Notes: generated from the letters alone by a model not told the origin. A stretch of 64,000 bases of DNA from Hyphomicrobiales bacterium (GCA_900469965.1 UBZP01000006.1:142143-206142), one strand, 5' to 3'; positions 15,977 through 26,085 are shown, counted from the stretch's first letter. Numbers and translations: made by a program.

Positions 15977-17308
15977 CTACTCGGCGGGCTGGAGCGCGCC
16001 GGCCGGCTGCAACTGCTCGTTCCTTCGTCCGGCAAGCGCGCCGTTGAGCTTTTCGACGTCGAGCTCGTTCTCCCACCGGGCCACCACGATGGTGGCGACG
16101 GCGTTTCCGACGAAGTTCGTCAGCGCGCGGCATTCCGACATGAAGCGGTCGATGCCGAGGATCAGCGCCATGCCGGCGACGGGGACGGAGGGAACGACCG
16201 AGAGCGTCGCCGCCAGCGTGATGAAGCCGGCGCCGGTGATGCCGGCGGCGCCCTTGGAGCTCAGCATGGCGACCAGCAGCAGCAGGATCTGGTCGGCGAA
16301 GGACAGCTGGATGTCGACGGCCTGGGCGATGAAGAGGGCCGCCAGCGTCATGTAGATGTTGGTGCCGTCGAGGTTGAAGGAATAGCCGGTGGGAATGACG
16401 AGGCCGACGACGGAGCGCTTGCAGCCGGCGGCTTCCATCTTCTGCATCAGGCCCGGCAGGGCGGCTTCGGAGGAGGAGGTGCCGAGCACGAGCAGCAGCT
16501 CTTCCTTGATGTAGCGGACCAGCGCCACGATCGAGAAGCCGTTGTAGCGGGCGACGGCGCCGAGCACGACGAAGACGAACAGCAGCGAGGTGACGTAGAA
16601 GGTGGCGATCAGGAAGGCGAGGTTGGCGACCGAGCCGATGCCGTACTTGCCGATGGTGAACGCCATGGCGCCGAAGGCGCCGATCGGGGCGGCCTTCATG
16701 AGGATGGCGACGAGGCGGAAGATCGGCGTGGTCAGCGCGTGCAGGAAATCGGTGACGGGCTTGCCCTTGTCGCCGACCATGCCGAGCGCAATGCCGAACA
16801 GGACCGAGAAGAACAGCACCTGCAGGATGTCGCCTTCGGCGAAGGCGCCGACGATCGTCTGCGGGATGATGTTCATCAGGAAGCCGGTGATCGTGCTCTC
16901 ATGTGCCTTGGTGGCGTAGGAGGCGACCGCCTTGGCGTCGAGCGAGGCCGGGTCGATGTGCATGCCGGCGCCCGGCTGGACGACGTTGGCGACCAGCATG
17001 CCGACGGCGAGCGCCAGCGTCGAGAAGGTCAGGAAGTAGATCATCGCCTTGCCGGCGACGCGGCCGACCTTCTTCAGGTCGGACATGCCGGCAATGCCCG
17101 TCGCCACGGTCAGGAAGATCACCGGTGCGATGATCATCTTGACGAGGCGGATGAAGGCGTCGCCGAGCGGCTTCAGCGAAGCGCCGAGCTCGGGGTAGTA
17201 GTGGCCGAGCAGGATGCCGGCGGCAATCGCCACCAGAACCTGGAAATAGAGGTGCCGGTAGAAGGGCAGGGTCTCGCGCTTGATCGCGCCGTCAGTCGAA
17301 ATCTGCAT
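15977..17308 (-). CDS. dctA: C4-dicarboxylate transport protein DctA
   Basis: The 443-residue inner-membrane carrier belongs to the dicarboxylate/amino acid:cation symporter family and imports succinate, fumarate and malate. Diagnostic segments are [20 protein letters not shown], the serine-rich re-entrant loop [12 protein letters not shown], the substrate/ion region [11 protein letters not shown], and the second loop [16 protein letters not shown]. Length is standard. The start at 17308 has CGGAGGA just upstream. The gene is divergent from dctBD and has a sigma-54 promoter about 70 bp upstream. In rhizobia DctA is essential for feeding symbiotic nitrogen fixation, but nothing here shows symbiosis. 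Confidence 0.98.
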   Translation of the reverse strand: MQISTDGAIKRETLPFYRHLYFQVLVAIAAGILLGHYYPELGASLKPLGDAFIRLVKMIIAPVIFLTVATGIAGMSDLKKVGRVAGKAMIYFLTFSTLALAVGMLVANVVQPGAGMHIDPASLDAKAVASYATKAHESTITGFLMNIIPQTIVGAFAEGDILQVLFFSVLFGIALGMVGDKGKPVTDFLHALTTPIFRLVAILMKAAPIGAFGAMAFTIGKYGIGSVANLAFLIATFYVTSLLFVFVVLGAVARYNGFSIVALVRYIKEELLLVLGTSSSEAALPGLMQKMEAAGCKRSVVGLVIPTGYSFNLDGTNIYMTLAALFIAQAVDIQLSFADQILLLLVAMLSSKGAAGITGAGFITLAATLSVVPSVPVAGMALILGIDRFMSECRALTNFVGNAVATIVVARWENELDVEKLNGALAGRRNEQLQPAGALQPAE

Positions 17309-17376
17309 GTGATCCTCCGTTGTGCCCCAACCGCAATCGGCCTCCCGGGGCGAACAAGTACATCGGCCGGAGGGTC

Positions 17377-17392
17377 AGCAAACGGCGTGCCA
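17377..17392 (-). promoter_or_regulatory. Sigma-54 (-24/-12) promoter of dctA
   Basis: On the minus strand TGGCACG-CCGT-TTGCT lies at 17392-17377, an exact match to the consensus TGGCACG-N4-TTGCW, about 70 bp upstream of the dctA start. It would be activated by DctD bound at the upstream sites at 17466-17516. Confidence 0.88.
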
Positions 17393-17465
17393 GTTCCGCG
17401 CGCGTGTGCTAACAGATTGAAAATCATGGATTTCTTTGATTACCGCTCCAGCGGCAGTGTCGTCA

Positions 17466-17516
17466 TGTGCGATTTTCCGCACAGTTTTCCTTGCCGTCCG
17501 TGCGGTTTCATGCACA
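17466..17516. promoter_or_regulatory. Tandem DctD-binding site candidates (UAS)
   Basis: Two 18-bp dyads have the same layout: TGTGCG-N6-CGCACA at 17466-17483 and CGTGCG-N6-TGCACA at 17499-17516. Their starts are 33 bp apart, about three helical turns. Paired dyads of this type upstream of dctA bind DctD in rhizobia. They lie about 75-125 bp from the sigma-54 promoter, and the second ends 9 bp before the dctB start, so DctD could also affect its own operon. Confidence 0.75.
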
Positions 17517-17525
17517 TGATGGGCG

Positions 17526-19415
17526 ATGCACCGGTTCCTGCCCGCCACATCCTTCCCCCGGTCCCTCGCCCGGACCCTGACCCGGTCCCTGGCCGGCGGT
17601 CCCGCCGACCGCGCCTGGGCGGTTTTTGCCGCGGTGGCGGCGCTGCTCGTCACCATCGCGCTGGTGGCGGCGGGCGTCTACGGCCGCTCCAGCGCGCTGT
17701 CGGCGCTCGAGGCGCAGGGCCTCACCGACGCCAATATCAAGGTCTCGCTGTTGCAGGCGGTGCTGGAGCGTCCGCGCGCCGTGCCGCTCCTGTTGTCGCT
17801 GGACCGCGACGTGCAGGACGCGCTGTCCCAGCCGACGGCCGAAAACCGCGAGCGCCTCGACCGCAAGCTGGAGCAGATCGTCCAGGGCGCCAGCGCCTCG
17901 GTGATCTACGTGACCGACGCCAGCGGCCTGGCGATCGCATCCAGCAACTGGCAGCAACCCGACAGCTTCGTCGGCAGCAACTATGCCTTCCGCCCCTATT
18001 TCACCCGCGGGATCGCCGACGGGAAGGCGGAGCATTTCGCGCTCGGCAGCGTCAGCAAGCGGCCCGGGCTCTACATTTCCCACCGCGTCGGCGACGCGTC
18101 GCATCCGCAGGGCGTCGTCGTGGTCAAGATGGAATTCGACGGGCTGGAGCGTGACTGGGCCGCCGCGGGGCGGCCGGTGTTCGTCGTCGACGACAACGAC
18201 GTGGTGCTGATCTCCAGCATTCCGTCCTGGCGGTTCATGACGACGCGGCCGCTTCCGGCCGACAGCCTGACGGCGATCCGCGAGAGCCTGCAGTTCGGCA
18301 ATGCCCCGCTCGTGCCGCTGCCGATCGCCGAGCGGCGCACCGTCGGGCCGGACAGTGCGATCATCACGGCCGCCCTGCCCGGGGGCGGCAGCGCCGATTA
18401 CCTGCAGATCCTCGTGCCGGCCGCATCGACGCCCTGGCGGCTCGGCTATCTGGTGCCGCTGCAGCCCACCGTCGCCGCCGCCGTCCGGGAGGCGCGGATG
18501 ATGGCGCTCCTGGCGCTGGCGCCGCTGCTTGCCGCCGCCGCCCTCTGGCTCCGCCGCCGGCAGCTGGCGCTGGCGGCGATCGCGGCGGCCCAGGAAGCGC
18601 GCTCCGTGCTGGAACGACGGGTGGAGGAGCGGACGGCCGACCTGACCCATGCCCGCGACCGGCTGCAGGCCGAGATCGCCGAACACCGCTCGACCGAGAC
18701 ACGGCTGCAGGCCGTCCAGCAGGAGCTGGTGCAGGCCAACCGGCTGGCGATCCTCGGACAGGTGGCGGCCGGCGTGGCGCACGAGATCAACCAGCCGGTC
18801 GCGACCATCCGTGCCTATGCCGACAACGCCAAGGTCTTCCTCGCGCGGCAGCAGGCAGGCACGGCGGTGGAGAACCTCGAGCAGATCGCCGGGCTGACGG
18901 AGCGCATCGGCGCGATCACCGACGACCTGAAGGCGCTCGCGCGACGGGGCAGGGCAGGCGCCGAACCGGTCGGCCTGCGCGAGGTGATCGAGGGGGCCGT
19001 CGAGCTTCTCAGGAGCCGCTTTGCCGGCAGCCTCGAAGCGCTCCGCATCGATCCCGCCGCGCACCGCTTCGTCGTCCTCGGAAACCGCCTGCGGCTCGAG
19101 CAGGTGTTCATCAATCTCTTCCAGAACGCGCTGGAGGCGGTCGCCGGGCGGCCGGATCCGGTCGTGGCGGTGTCGATGCAGGCGATCGACGGCATGGTCG
19201 TGGTCTCGGTCGCCGACAATGGCCCCGGCATCGCCCCGCAGGTCATGGGCGAGCTGTTCTCGCCCTTCAATTCGTCGAAGGAGAAGGGGCTCGGCCTCGG
19301 GCTCGTGATCTCCAAGGACATCGTCACCGACTATGGCGGCCGCATCGAGGTCCGGACCGGACCGGACGGCACCTGCTTTGCCGTCCATCTCAAACCTGCG
19401 GGAGACAGCGCATGA
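17526..19415 (+). CDS. dctB: C4-dicarboxylate sensor histidine kinase DctB
   Basis: The 629-residue membrane kinase senses C4-dicarboxylates and phosphorylates DctD. It has an N-terminal helix near residues 30-60, a periplasmic PDC-type sensor domain (about 60-300) with [15 protein letters not shown] and [12 protein letters not shown], a second helix near 320-340, a coiled coil, and the kinase core. The H-box is [16 protein letters not shown] with the phosphoacceptor His419, followed by N-box [11 protein letters not shown] and G-boxes [10 protein letters not shown] and [13 protein letters not shown]. The start at 17526 has only a weak ribosome binding site. The stop overlaps the dctD start by 4 bp. 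Confidence 0.96.
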   Translation: MHRFLPATSFPRSLARTLTRSLAGGPADRAWAVFAAVAALLVTIALVAAGVYGRSSALSALEAQGLTDANIKVSLLQAVLERPRAVPLLLSLDRDVQDALSQPTAENRERLDRKLEQIVQGASASVIYVTDASGLAIASSNWQQPDSFVGSNYAFRPYFTRGIADGKAEHFALGSVSKRPGLYISHRVGDASHPQGVVVVKMEFDGLERDWAAAGRPVFVVDDNDVVLISSIPSWRFMTTRPLPADSLTAIRESLQFGNAPLVPLPIAERRTVGPDSAIITAALPGGGSADYLQILVPAASTPWRLGYLVPLQPTVAAAVREARMMALLALAPLLAAAALWLRRRQLALAAIAAAQEARSVLERRVEERTADLTHARDRLQAEIAEHRSTETRLQAVQQELVQANRLAILGQVAAGVAHEINQPVATIRAYADNAKVFLARQQAGTAVENLEQIAGLTERIGAITDDLKALARRGRAGAEPVGLREVIEGAVELLRSRFAGSLEALRIDPAAHRFVVLGNRLRLEQVFINLFQNALEAVAGRPDPVVAVSMQAIDGMVVVSVADNGPGIAPQVMGELFSPFNSSKEKGLGLGLVISKDIVTDYGGRIEVRTGPDGTCFAVHLKPAGDSA

Positions 19416-20764
19416 CCGTTCCCGTCCACCTCGTCGACGACGACCGGGACCTGCTGCGGGCGACGGCGCAGACGCTGCAGCTCGCCGGCTTCGACACCGC
19501 GACCTTCGCTTCCGGCCGCGAGGCGGTGGCGGCGCTCGATGCGGAGTTTCCGGGCGTGGTCGTCTCCGACATCCGCATGCCCGGCATGGACGGGCTGGAG
19601 CTTTTTGCGCAGATCCAGCGGCTCGACGCCGAGATCCCGGTGGTGCTGATGACGGGCCACGGCGATATCGCGATGGCCGTCAAGGCGATCCAGGACGGGG
19701 TCTATGACTTCGTCACCAAGCCGTTTGCCACCGACCGCCTCGTCCAGTCGGTCCGGCGGGCGGCGGAAAAGCGGGCGCTGGTGATGGAGAACCGGCGGCT
19801 GCGCGCGGCAGCGCGCGATGTGGAGGGCGACCTGCCGCTGATCGGCCAGTCGCGCGCCATGCTGCGCCTGCGCGACATGCTGCGGCAGATCGCCGACACC
19901 GACGTCGACGTGCTCGTCACTGGCGAGACCGGCAGCGGCAAGGAGGTGGTGGCGACCCTGCTGCACCGCTGGAGCCGGCGGGCGAAGGGCCATTTCGTGG
20001 CGCTCAACTGCGGCGCGCTGCCGGAGCAGGTGATCGAGAGCGAGCTCTTCGGCCACGAGCCGGGTGCCTTCACCGGGGCGCAGAAGAAGCGCATCGGCCG
20101 CATCGAGCATTCCAGCGGCGGCACGCTGTTTCTGGACGAGATCGAAAGCATGCCGCCGGAAAGCCAGGTCAGGATGCTGCGGGTGCTGGAGATGCGCGAG
20201 GTGACGCCGCTCGGCACCAACGAGGTGCGGCCGGTCGACCTGAGGGTCGTCGCCGCCGCCAAGGTCGATCTCGGCGACCCCGCCCAGCGCGGCGATTTTC
20301 GCGAGGACCTCTACTATCGGCTGAACGTGGTCAGCCTCGCCATTCCGCCGCTGCGCGAGCGGCGGGACGACGTGCCGCTCCTGTTCGGCTATTTCGCCGA
20401 GCGGGCGGCGAAGCGCTTCGGGCGCGACCTGCCGCAGCTGACGGCGGCGGCGAGCCGGCACCTGCGCGAGCACGACTGGCCGGGAAACGTGCGCGAGCTG
20501 TCGCATTTCGCCGAGCGCGTCGTGCTCGGGATGGAGCCGGACGATGGGCGCGACGCCGGCCTCGTCACCGTCGCCGCGGACGCTTTGCCGCTGCCGGAAA
20601 GGCTGGAGCGCCTCGAGGCGGAGATCATCCGCGAAACCCTGCGGCTGCACGGCGGCGACGTGCAGCAGTCGCTGGCCGCCCTCGGCGTGCCGCGCAAGAC
20701 CTTCTACGACAAGCTGCAGCGGCACGGCATCGTCAGGAGCGACTACGCCGGGAAGAAGGGGTGA
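19412..20764 (+). CDS. dctD: C4-dicarboxylate response regulator DctD (sigma-54 activator)
   Basis: The 450-residue NtrC-type regulator drives dctA. The receiver domain (1-120) has phosphoacceptor Asp53 in [12 protein letters not shown]. The AAA+ domain follows with Walker A GETGSGKE (171-178), the sigma-54 contact loop GAFTGA (218-223) and Walker [11 protein letters not shown]. The C-terminal Fis-type HTH includes [19 protein letters not shown]. Translation is coupled to dctB by an ATGA overlap. All catalytic motifs are intact. It ends 12 bp before the convergent ABC permease gene, with no visible terminator between. Confidence 0.97.
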   Translation: MTVPVHLVDDDRDLLRATAQTLQLAGFDTATFASGREAVAALDAEFPGVVVSDIRMPGMDGLELFAQIQRLDAEIPVVLMTGHGDIAMAVKAIQDGVYDFVTKPFATDRLVQSVRRAAEKRALVMENRRLRAAARDVEGDLPLIGQSRAMLRLRDMLRQIADTDVDVLVTGETGSGKEVVATLLHRWSRRAKGHFVALNCGALPEQVIESELFGHEPGAFTGAQKKRIGRIEHSSGGTLFLDEIESMPPESQVRMLRVLEMREVTPLGTNEVRPVDLRVVAAAKVDLGDPAQRGDFREDLYYRLNVVSLAIPPLRERRDDVPLLFGYFAERAAKRFGRDLPQLTAAASRHLREHDWPGNVRELSHFAERVVLGMEPDDGRDAGLVTVAADALPLPERLERLEAEIIRETLRLHGGDVQQSLAALGVPRKTFYDKLQRHGIVRSDYAGKKG

Positions 20765-20776
20765 CGGCCGCCCGCG

Positions 20777-21580
20777 CTACGGCTTCTTGGCGGCCATCGC
20801 GGTGATCGCCGTCTTGCCGAGGATCACGCCGATGACGACGACGATCAGCACCACCGAGATCGCCGCGATCGCCGGGTCGATGTTGTCGCGCAGGCCCATC
20901 CACATCATCCGCGGCAGGGTGACGGCGTTGACCGAGGTGATGAACAGCGTCACGCCGATCTCCTCCCAGGACAGCACGAAGGCGAGGAAGAACGCGGTCA
21001 TCAGCCCGAAGCGGATATTGGGCACGATCACCCGGAAGACGCGCTGGAGGACGCCGGCGCCGAAGCCGCGGGCGGCCAGGTCGATGCGGCGGTCCAGCTG
21101 CGCCAGCGACACCATGATGAGGACGACCGCAAAGGGCACGATCATCACCGAATGCGCCAGGGCCACCCCGAGCGTGGTGTCGTAGCCGACGAGGCCGTTG
21201 AGGCGGGAGAGCGACGTCAGGAAGAAGTAGAGCGTGATCGCCGAGACGACCGGCGGCGCCACCATCGGCATCAGCACGAAGCCGATCAGGAGGCTCGAGA
21301 ACCAGGGGCGATACATCCACAGGCCGAGGCTGAAGGCGAGCGCGAGCGCCGTCGAGATCGCCGCGCTCAGCAGCGCGATGCGGATCGACAGCAGGGTGGC
21401 CTGCAGCCAGGCCGGGTTGTCGATCAGCGCCTGATAGTGGCGCAGCGACCAGTCGCCGCTCGGCATGGTCAGGAACCGGGCGGGCGTGAACGACACGGGG
21501 ACGACGGCAAACAGCGGCAGCAGCAGGAAGACCGCGACGAAGGCCGCGAGCACGAGGGCGAGGGGACCGGGCTTGTACAT
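20777..21580 (-). CDS. ABC transporter permease, polyamine-type (PotC-like)
   Basis: The 267-residue permease has six hydrophobic helices and the binding-protein-dependent transport signature around LAARGFGAGVLQRVFRVIVP, the EAA loop that docks with the ATPase. The family resembles PotC/PotI. It is the last gene of a same-strand set (ATPase, binding protein, two permeases) and begins 13 bp after the partner permease gene. The substrate is unknown; the adjacent hydrolase genes suggest an amidino or acylated nitrogen compound. Confidence 0.9.
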   Translation of the reverse strand: MYKPGPLALVLAAFVAVFLLLPLFAVVPVSFTPARFLTMPSGDWSLRHYQALIDNPAWLQATLLSIRIALLSAAISTALALAFSLGLWMYRPWFSSLLIGFVLMPMVAPPVVSAITLYFFLTSLSRLNGLVGYDTTLGVALAHSVMIVPFAVVLIMVSLAQLDRRIDLAARGFGAGVLQRVFRVIVPNIRFGLMTAFFLAFVLSWEEIGVTLFITSVNAVTLPRMMWMGLRDNIDPAIAAISVVLIVVVIGVILGKTAITAMAAKKP

Positions 21581-21593
21581 CGTCTGACCTTCC

Positions 21594-22418
21594 TCAGCTC
21601 AGCATGCTTTTCGGGCGGGCATAGCGCATCAAAAGGCCGAGCAGCAGGCCGACGACCACCATCATCAGCACGCTGATCGCCGCCCCCAGCCCCCAGTTCG
21701 GGCTCTGGAAGATGCGCAGGTAGATCAGTTCCGCCGCCATGACCGAGCGGCCACCGCCGAGGATCGCCGGCGTGATGAAGAAGCCGAGCGAGAAGACGAA
21801 AACGATGATGGCGGCGCCGAGGACGCCCGGTGCCGTCATCGGCAGGAACACCTGAAAGAAGGTGCGGGCGCGCGAGGCGCCCATGCCGCGGGCGGCGAGC
21901 AGCACGCGCTCATCCAGGCTGCGCATCGCCGAGGCGATCGGAAAGACGGCGAAGGGGATCAGGAAGTGCACCATGCCGAGGATGACGCCGAACTCGTTGC
22001 GCACCAGCGTCAGCGGTTCGGAGATCACCCCGAGCTGCATCAGCCAGGTGTTGACGAGGCCGCGGTTGGAAAGCAGCGCCACCCAGCCGAAGGCGCGCGT
22101 CAAAACCGAGATCCAGAAGGGGATGAGGATGCAGACCTCGGCCGCGAGCCTCTGGCCGGGCGTGCCCCGCACCCAGACGAGCGCGATCGCGTAGGCGGCG
22201 ATCACCGCAAAGACGGTAACGAAGAGGCAGATGCGGAAGGTGCGCAGGAAAACCGACAGGATCAGTTCGTCGGTGACGGCATCGGCATAGTTGTGAAGGC
22301 CCGGCTCCGGCAGGGTGAAGCTCCAGCTGACGACGCCGAGGAACGGCACGACGTAGGCCGCCGCCAGAAACAGCAGGAGCGGACCGATCAGGAGGGCGGG
22401 TTTCAGCATGTCGCGCAT
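21594..22418 (-). CDS. ABC transporter permease, polyamine-type (PotB-like)
   Basis: The 274-residue partner permease has six helices and the EAA-type loop LAARGMGASRARTFFQVFLP. It resembles PotB/PotH, including an early periplasmic segment with WSFTLPEPGLHNYADAV. The ATG at 22418 has GGAAG six bases upstream; an in-frame ATG at 22409 is less well placed. It is separated from the upstream binding-protein gene by 332 bp of palindromic repeats. Confidence 0.9.
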   Translation of the reverse strand: MRDMLKPALLIGPLLLFLAAAYVVPFLGVVSWSFTLPEPGLHNYADAVTDELILSVFLRTFRICLFVTVFAVIAAYAIALVWVRGTPGQRLAAEVCILIPFWISVLTRAFGWVALLSNRGLVNTWLMQLGVISEPLTLVRNEFGVILGMVHFLIPFAVFPIASAMRSLDERVLLAARGMGASRARTFFQVFLPMTAPGVLGAAIIVFVFSLGFFITPAILGGGRSVMAAELIYLRIFQSPNWGLGAAISVLMMVVVGLLLGLLMRYARPKSMLS

Positions 22419-22750
22419 CGGTTCTTCCGTGGTCTGGGTCTTCCATGGTTTGGGACTTGCGTTTTCTGCCGGGCGCCGGGCGCCCCCGCGTCACGCCCTT
22501 CGGGCCACCCTCTCCCCGCCGGGGAGAAGAGGGAGACTGCCATCGGCCGTCACCCTGCAACGGCGCTGGAGACAGATCGGCGGGCCGCCGAAATGTGTTG
22601 TCGCCCGGCGACCCGTCTAGGTGCGACCTTGCGGCGCCTCCCTTCTCCCCATCGGTGGAGAAGGGGGCCGAAGGCCGGATAAGGGGGCCTTCGGCCCGGA
22701 TCGGGCGAATGCGCGGGGACAGCTGCCGACGGATGCGCCGCGCCTCGGGG
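22419..22750. repeat. RIME-like palindromic repeats inside the ABC operon
   Basis: This gene-free stretch holds several strong palindromes: a hairpin at 22508-22533 (CCCTCTCCCC opposite GGGGAGAAGAGGG), one at about 22639-22666 (CCCTTCTCC opposite GGAGAAGGG), and one at 22664-22697 (GGGCCGAAGGCC opposite GGCCTTCGGCCC). Sequences of the CCCTCTCCCC...GGGGAGAGGG type are scattered between genes in rhizobial genomes (RIME-like mosaic elements). Their position after the binding-protein gene could reduce permease mRNA relative to binding-protein mRNA. Confidence 0.6.
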
Positions 22751-23866
22751 TCAGGCCGAGATCACCTTGGTATAGGCGTCGAGGGCGGGGCCGTAGTTGG
22801 TCTCGTACCAGGCCATGTCGAGGGCGATCTGCTTGGACATGTTGGCCGGATCGACCGGGTTCAGGCGCGCCTGCTCGGGGTTGAGCAGCGCGTCGGTCGC
22901 CGGATTGGCGGGGCCCTGGCCGAGCATGTCGAACATGATCACCTGCTTTTCGGGGACCTGTGCGGAGGCGATGAACTTCATCGCGTTCTCCTTGCCGCCC
23001 GGATTGCCCTTGATCACGCCCATCGCGCCCGGCGAGATCAGCCCCTGGTCCCAGACGAACTTGATCGCGCCGCCGGAATCCTTCTCGATCAGGCTGGCCC
23101 GGGTCGACCAGATCAGCGCCATCGAGGCCTCGCCGTTCAGAAGGACCGACTGGCTCTCCGAGCCGCCGCCCCAGAAGGAGACGATGTTGTCCTTGAAGGC
23201 CGCGATCTTCTTGTGGGCGCGGTCGAGGTCGAGCGGGTAGAGCTTGTCGGCGGGAACGCCGTCGGCAAGGAGGGCGGCTTCCCACATGCCGGCACCCCAT
23301 TTGTACAGCGAGCGCTTGCCGGGGAATTTCTCCACGTCGAAGAAGTCCGCCATGCCGGTCGGCACCTTGTCGCCGAACTTCGAGGCGTCGTAGGCGATGA
23401 TGTAGGAGAAGAAGTAGGTGGAGGCGGCATATTCCCAGCCGAAGCCCGGGCGCATCTTCGCCTTGTCGACGATCGCGTAGTCGATCGGCTCCATCATGCC
23501 CTTCTTGCCGAGCGCCTCGGCGGAGAACGGGTCGATGTCGACGATGTCCCAGGTGGGCGAGCCGCTCTCGAACTGCGCCTGGACCGCACCCTCCGTCGGG
23601 CCGGAACCGTCCTGCTTGACGGTGATGCCGGTCTCGGCCTTGAAGGGCTCGCCATAGGCCTTGTCATAGGCCGTGCCGGCATCGCCGCCCCAGTTGACGA
23701 AGACCAGTTCGTCGGCGGCGGCGCGCGCGCCCTTGTCCTTCAGCGCGGCCGGCGCGCCGAGGAGCAGGAATGCGGCGATCTGGGTGAAACGGCGGCGCGA
23801 AATCTCCCCGCGCGCCACCTTCCGGTCCAGGATGTCCAGGCAGTCTTTCTCGAAATTGTCAGTCAT
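22751..23866 (-). CDS. ABC transporter substrate-binding protein, polyamine-type (PotD-like)
   Basis: The 371-residue protein is a periplasmic receptor of the spermidine/putrescine-like group. It has a twin-arginine-like signal: a hydrophilic N-region with SRRRF near residues 23-27 and then a hydrophobic stretch ending AARAAA-like before DELVFVNWGGDAG, the usual start of the mature fold. Conserved parts include TWDIVDIDPFSAEAL and KWGAGMWEAAL. I use ATG 23866, which has GAGGTG six bases upstream, rather than the in-frame GTG at 23875. Ligand residues for a specific polyamine cannot be assigned. Confidence 0.9.
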   Translation of the reverse strand: MTDNFEKDCLDILDRKVARGEISRRRFTQIAAFLLLGAPAALKDKGARAAADELVFVNWGGDAGTAYDKAYGEPFKAETGITVKQDGSGPTEGAVQAQFESGSPTWDIVDIDPFSAEALGKKGMMEPIDYAIVDKAKMRPGFGWEYAASTYFFSYIIAYDASKFGDKVPTGMADFFDVEKFPGKRSLYKWGAGMWEAALLADGVPADKLYPLDLDRAHKKIAAFKDNIVSFWGGGSESQSVLLNGEASMALIWSTRASLIEKDSGGAIKFVWDQGLISPGAMGVIKGNPGGKENAMKFIASAQVPEKQVIMFDMLGQGPANPATDALLNPEQARLNPVDPANMSKQIALDMAWYETNYGPALDAYTKVISA

Positions 23867-23948
23867 GTTGTTCACCTCATATTGTTATGATTTGGCATGC
23901 TTGATTTCGATCGTTCGGATGTCGCGCCTCCCGCGGGTTCGGCCGGCT

Positions 23949-25022
23949 TCAGAGGAAGTAGCCCTGTTCCTCCTTCCAGCTGACCCAGGCATGGCTGCCG
24001 GGGGCGAGGTTCGGTGTCGTTGCGTGCGTCGGCGTCTCCAGCACCAGCGCAGGCCCGGAATCGACGCGCGCGGCAAAGCGGGTCACCGGTCCGAGATAGG
24101 TGACGGTCTCGATCGTCACCGGCAGCATGTTGCCGGCCGCCGGGCGCTCGGCCGAGAGCGCCATGTGTTCGGGGCGGATCGCGAGATTGGCGGTCGGCGA
24201 ACCGGCGGCGGCGGCGATGCGGATCTGCTGCTCGCCGCAGCGGGCGACGGCGCCGCGGCCGTTCATCGCCGCGGCCGTGAGCGGCAGGATGTTGATGTCG
24301 CCGAGGAACTCGGCGACGAAGCGGTTGGCGGGGCGCTCGTAGATGTCGCGCGGGCTCGCCACCTGCTGCAGCCGGCCCTGGTTGAAGATCGCCACCCGCG
24401 TCGACAGCGCCAGCGCCTCGGACTGGTCGTGCGTGACGAAGACGAAGGTGGTGCCCGTCTCCTCGTGAAGGCGACGGACCTCGTCCTGCATCGAGCCGCG
24501 CAGGTTCTTGTCCAGCGCCGAGAACGGCTCGTCGAGCAGCAGCACCGAGGGGCCGAAGACCAGCGCCCGCGCCAGCGCCACGCGCTGCTGCTGGCCGCCG
24601 GAGAGGTCGGCCGGCCGCTTCTTCTCGTGGCCGCGCAGGCCGACGCGGTCGATCATGTCGTCGACGCGGCTCTTGATCTCCGCCGGCTGCCGGCCCTGGA
24701 TCTGCAGCGGGAAGGCGATGTTCTTCTCCACCGACATGTGCGGGAACAGCGCATAGCCCTGGAAGACCATGCCGAAGGCGCGCTTTTCCGCCGGCAGGCG
24801 GGTGATGTCGGCGCCGTCCTTGAACAGCGTGCCGGCGGTCGGCCTGTCGAAGCCGGCCAGGATCATCAGGAAGGTGGTCTTGCCCGATCCGGACGGGCCG
24901 AGAAGGGTGAGGAACTCGCCGCGGCCGATGGTCAGGGAGATGTCGGTGAGGGCATGGAAATCGCCATAGGCCCTGCCAATTCCCTGAGCGGTCAGTTCAG
25001 CCGCCTGCCTCGCGATCTGCAT
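23949..25022 (-). CDS. ABC transporter ATP-binding protein, polyamine-type (PotA-like)
   Basis: The 357-residue ATPase has Walker A GPSGSGKT (42-49), Q-loop VFQGYALFPH, signature LSGGQQQRVALARAL, Walker B VLLLDEP, the switch histidine in FVTHDQSEAL and a C-terminal TOBE domain (about 270-357), as in PotA/FbpC-type importers. It is first in the transporter set. A ribosome binding site GAGGGA precedes the ATG at 25022. The 110 bp upstream, after the LysR gene, is AT-richer than average and may hold the promoter. Confidence 0.94.
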   Translation of the reverse strand: MQIARQAAELTAQGIGRAYGDFHALTDISLTIGRGEFLTLLGPSGSGKTTFLMILAGFDRPTAGTLFKDGADITRLPAEKRAFGMVFQGYALFPHMSVEKNIAFPLQIQGRQPAEIKSRVDDMIDRVGLRGHEKKRPADLSGGQQQRVALARALVFGPSVLLLDEPFSALDKNLRGSMQDEVRRLHEETGTTFVFVTHDQSEALALSTRVAIFNQGRLQQVASPRDIYERPANRFVAEFLGDINILPLTAAAMNGRGAVARCGEQQIRIAAAAGSPTANLAIRPEHMALSAERPAAGNMLPVTIETVTYLGPVTRFAARVDSGPALVLETPTHATTPNLAPGSHAWVSWKEEQGYFL

Positions 25023-25132
25023 AAGCCGTCCCTCGTTCCGGCCGAGACAGTACGAAGCAAGTCAGGCGAGCACAAACAAATTCTTTTTCTCTGCTCGACA
25101 AACGAAATTCACCAAGGCGCCTGTCGAACGGG

Positions 25133-26038
25133 CTATCCGGCCATCGGCCCTGCGTCATTTTTCATCACCTCTTCCTTCAACCAGCCGGTGAAGGCCCTGA
25201 CCGAGGAGGTGTCCGCCTTGGCGTCCGACACGACCAGATAGTAGGCATTCTTCGACTTGATCTTGATGTCGAACGGGCGGACGAGCGCGCCGTTCGCCAT
25301 GGCGCCGCGGCAGATGAACTCGTCGCCCATCGCCACCCCCTGCGCCGCCATCGCCGCCGAATAGACGAGGTTCATGTCGGAGAAGGTGATGCCGCTGCGC
25401 GCCAGCGCCGGATCGACGCCGGCGACCGTCAGCCAGTTCTCCCAGTCGGTGTCGTCGACGAGGTGCAACAGGCAGGCGCGGGCGAGGTCCGCGGGATCGG
25501 CGAGGCTCGTGACCTTGTTGAGAAGGACCGGGCTGCACAGCGGGGTGAAGTCCACCTCCTTCAGCAGCTCCACCTGCATGTCGGGCCAGTAGCCGTAGCC
25601 GAAGGCGATGAAGACATCGACGTCCGGGTTGCTGACGTCGTCGAGCCGGTGCGGGGTCTGGATCGTCAGGCGGACATCGGGATGGGCCTCGCGGAAGTCG
25701 TAGATCCTTGCGCACAGCCAGCTCGCGGCGAAGCCGGGCGTGCAGCAGACGTTGATGGTGCCGCTGACGCCGCGGCTCGCGTGGCGGGCGGCGGAGCCGG
25801 AGATCGTGTTCAGGGCGCGCCGGACGTCGAGCGCATAGCCCATGCCCTGCTCGGTCAGCTCGACCCGCGTTCCCACCCGGTTGAGAAGCTGGAAGCCGAG
25901 GTCGCGCTCCAGCAGCCGCAGCTGGTGGCTGACGGCGCTGCGGGTCAGGTTCAGCTCGTCGGCCGCCTTCCAGACGGAGCCGTGCCGGGCGAAGCTGTCG
26001 AGCGCGCGCAGGGATTGCGTGGAGGGAAGATGCTTCAT
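25133..26038 (-). CDS. LysR-type transcriptional regulator (GcvA-like)
   Basis: The 301-residue regulator has an N-terminal winged HTH (GSVWKAADELNLTRSAVSHQ, about residues 20-39) and a LysR substrate-binding domain from about 90, with TINVCCTPGFAASWL and the GcvA-like PHRLDDVSNPDVDVFIAFG. It is divergent from the M20 amidohydrolase gene and upstream of the ABC genes on the same strand, so it probably controls both sets. The 126-bp divergent region has an inverted repeat (26057-26085). Confidence 0.93.
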   Translation of the reverse strand: MKHLPSTQSLRALDSFARHGSVWKAADELNLTRSAVSHQLRLLERDLGFQLLNRVGTRVELTEQGMGYALDVRRALNTISGSAARHASRGVSGTINVCCTPGFAASWLCARIYDFREAHPDVRLTIQTPHRLDDVSNPDVDVFIAFGYGYWPDMQVELLKEVDFTPLCSPVLLNKVTSLADPADLARACLLHLVDDTDWENWLTVAGVDPALARSGITFSDMNLVYSAAMAAQGVAMGDEFICRGAMANGALVRPFDIKIKSKNAYYLVVSDAKADTSSVRAFTGWLKEEVMKNDAGPMAG

Positions 26039-26056
26039 GCCGAGGGTCCCGGTTTG

Positions 26057-26085
26057 CCGTTCAATTTGTGAGCAAAGGTGAACGG
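26057..26085. promoter_or_regulatory. Inverted repeat in the LysR/amidohydrolase divergent region
   Basis: Perfect 7-bp arms CCGTTCA and TGAACGG are separated by 15 bp. The element sits 18 bp upstream of the LysR start and 80 bp upstream of the amidohydrolase start. It is a candidate LysR recognition site, though the arms do not show the simplest T-N11-A form. Confidence 0.4.

Noticed and set aside
15746..18154. 802-codon plus-strand frame starting after AGGTGAGG
   Set aside because: The start site looks fair, but the frame passes through the dctA terminator, is antisense to dctA and enters dctB out of frame.
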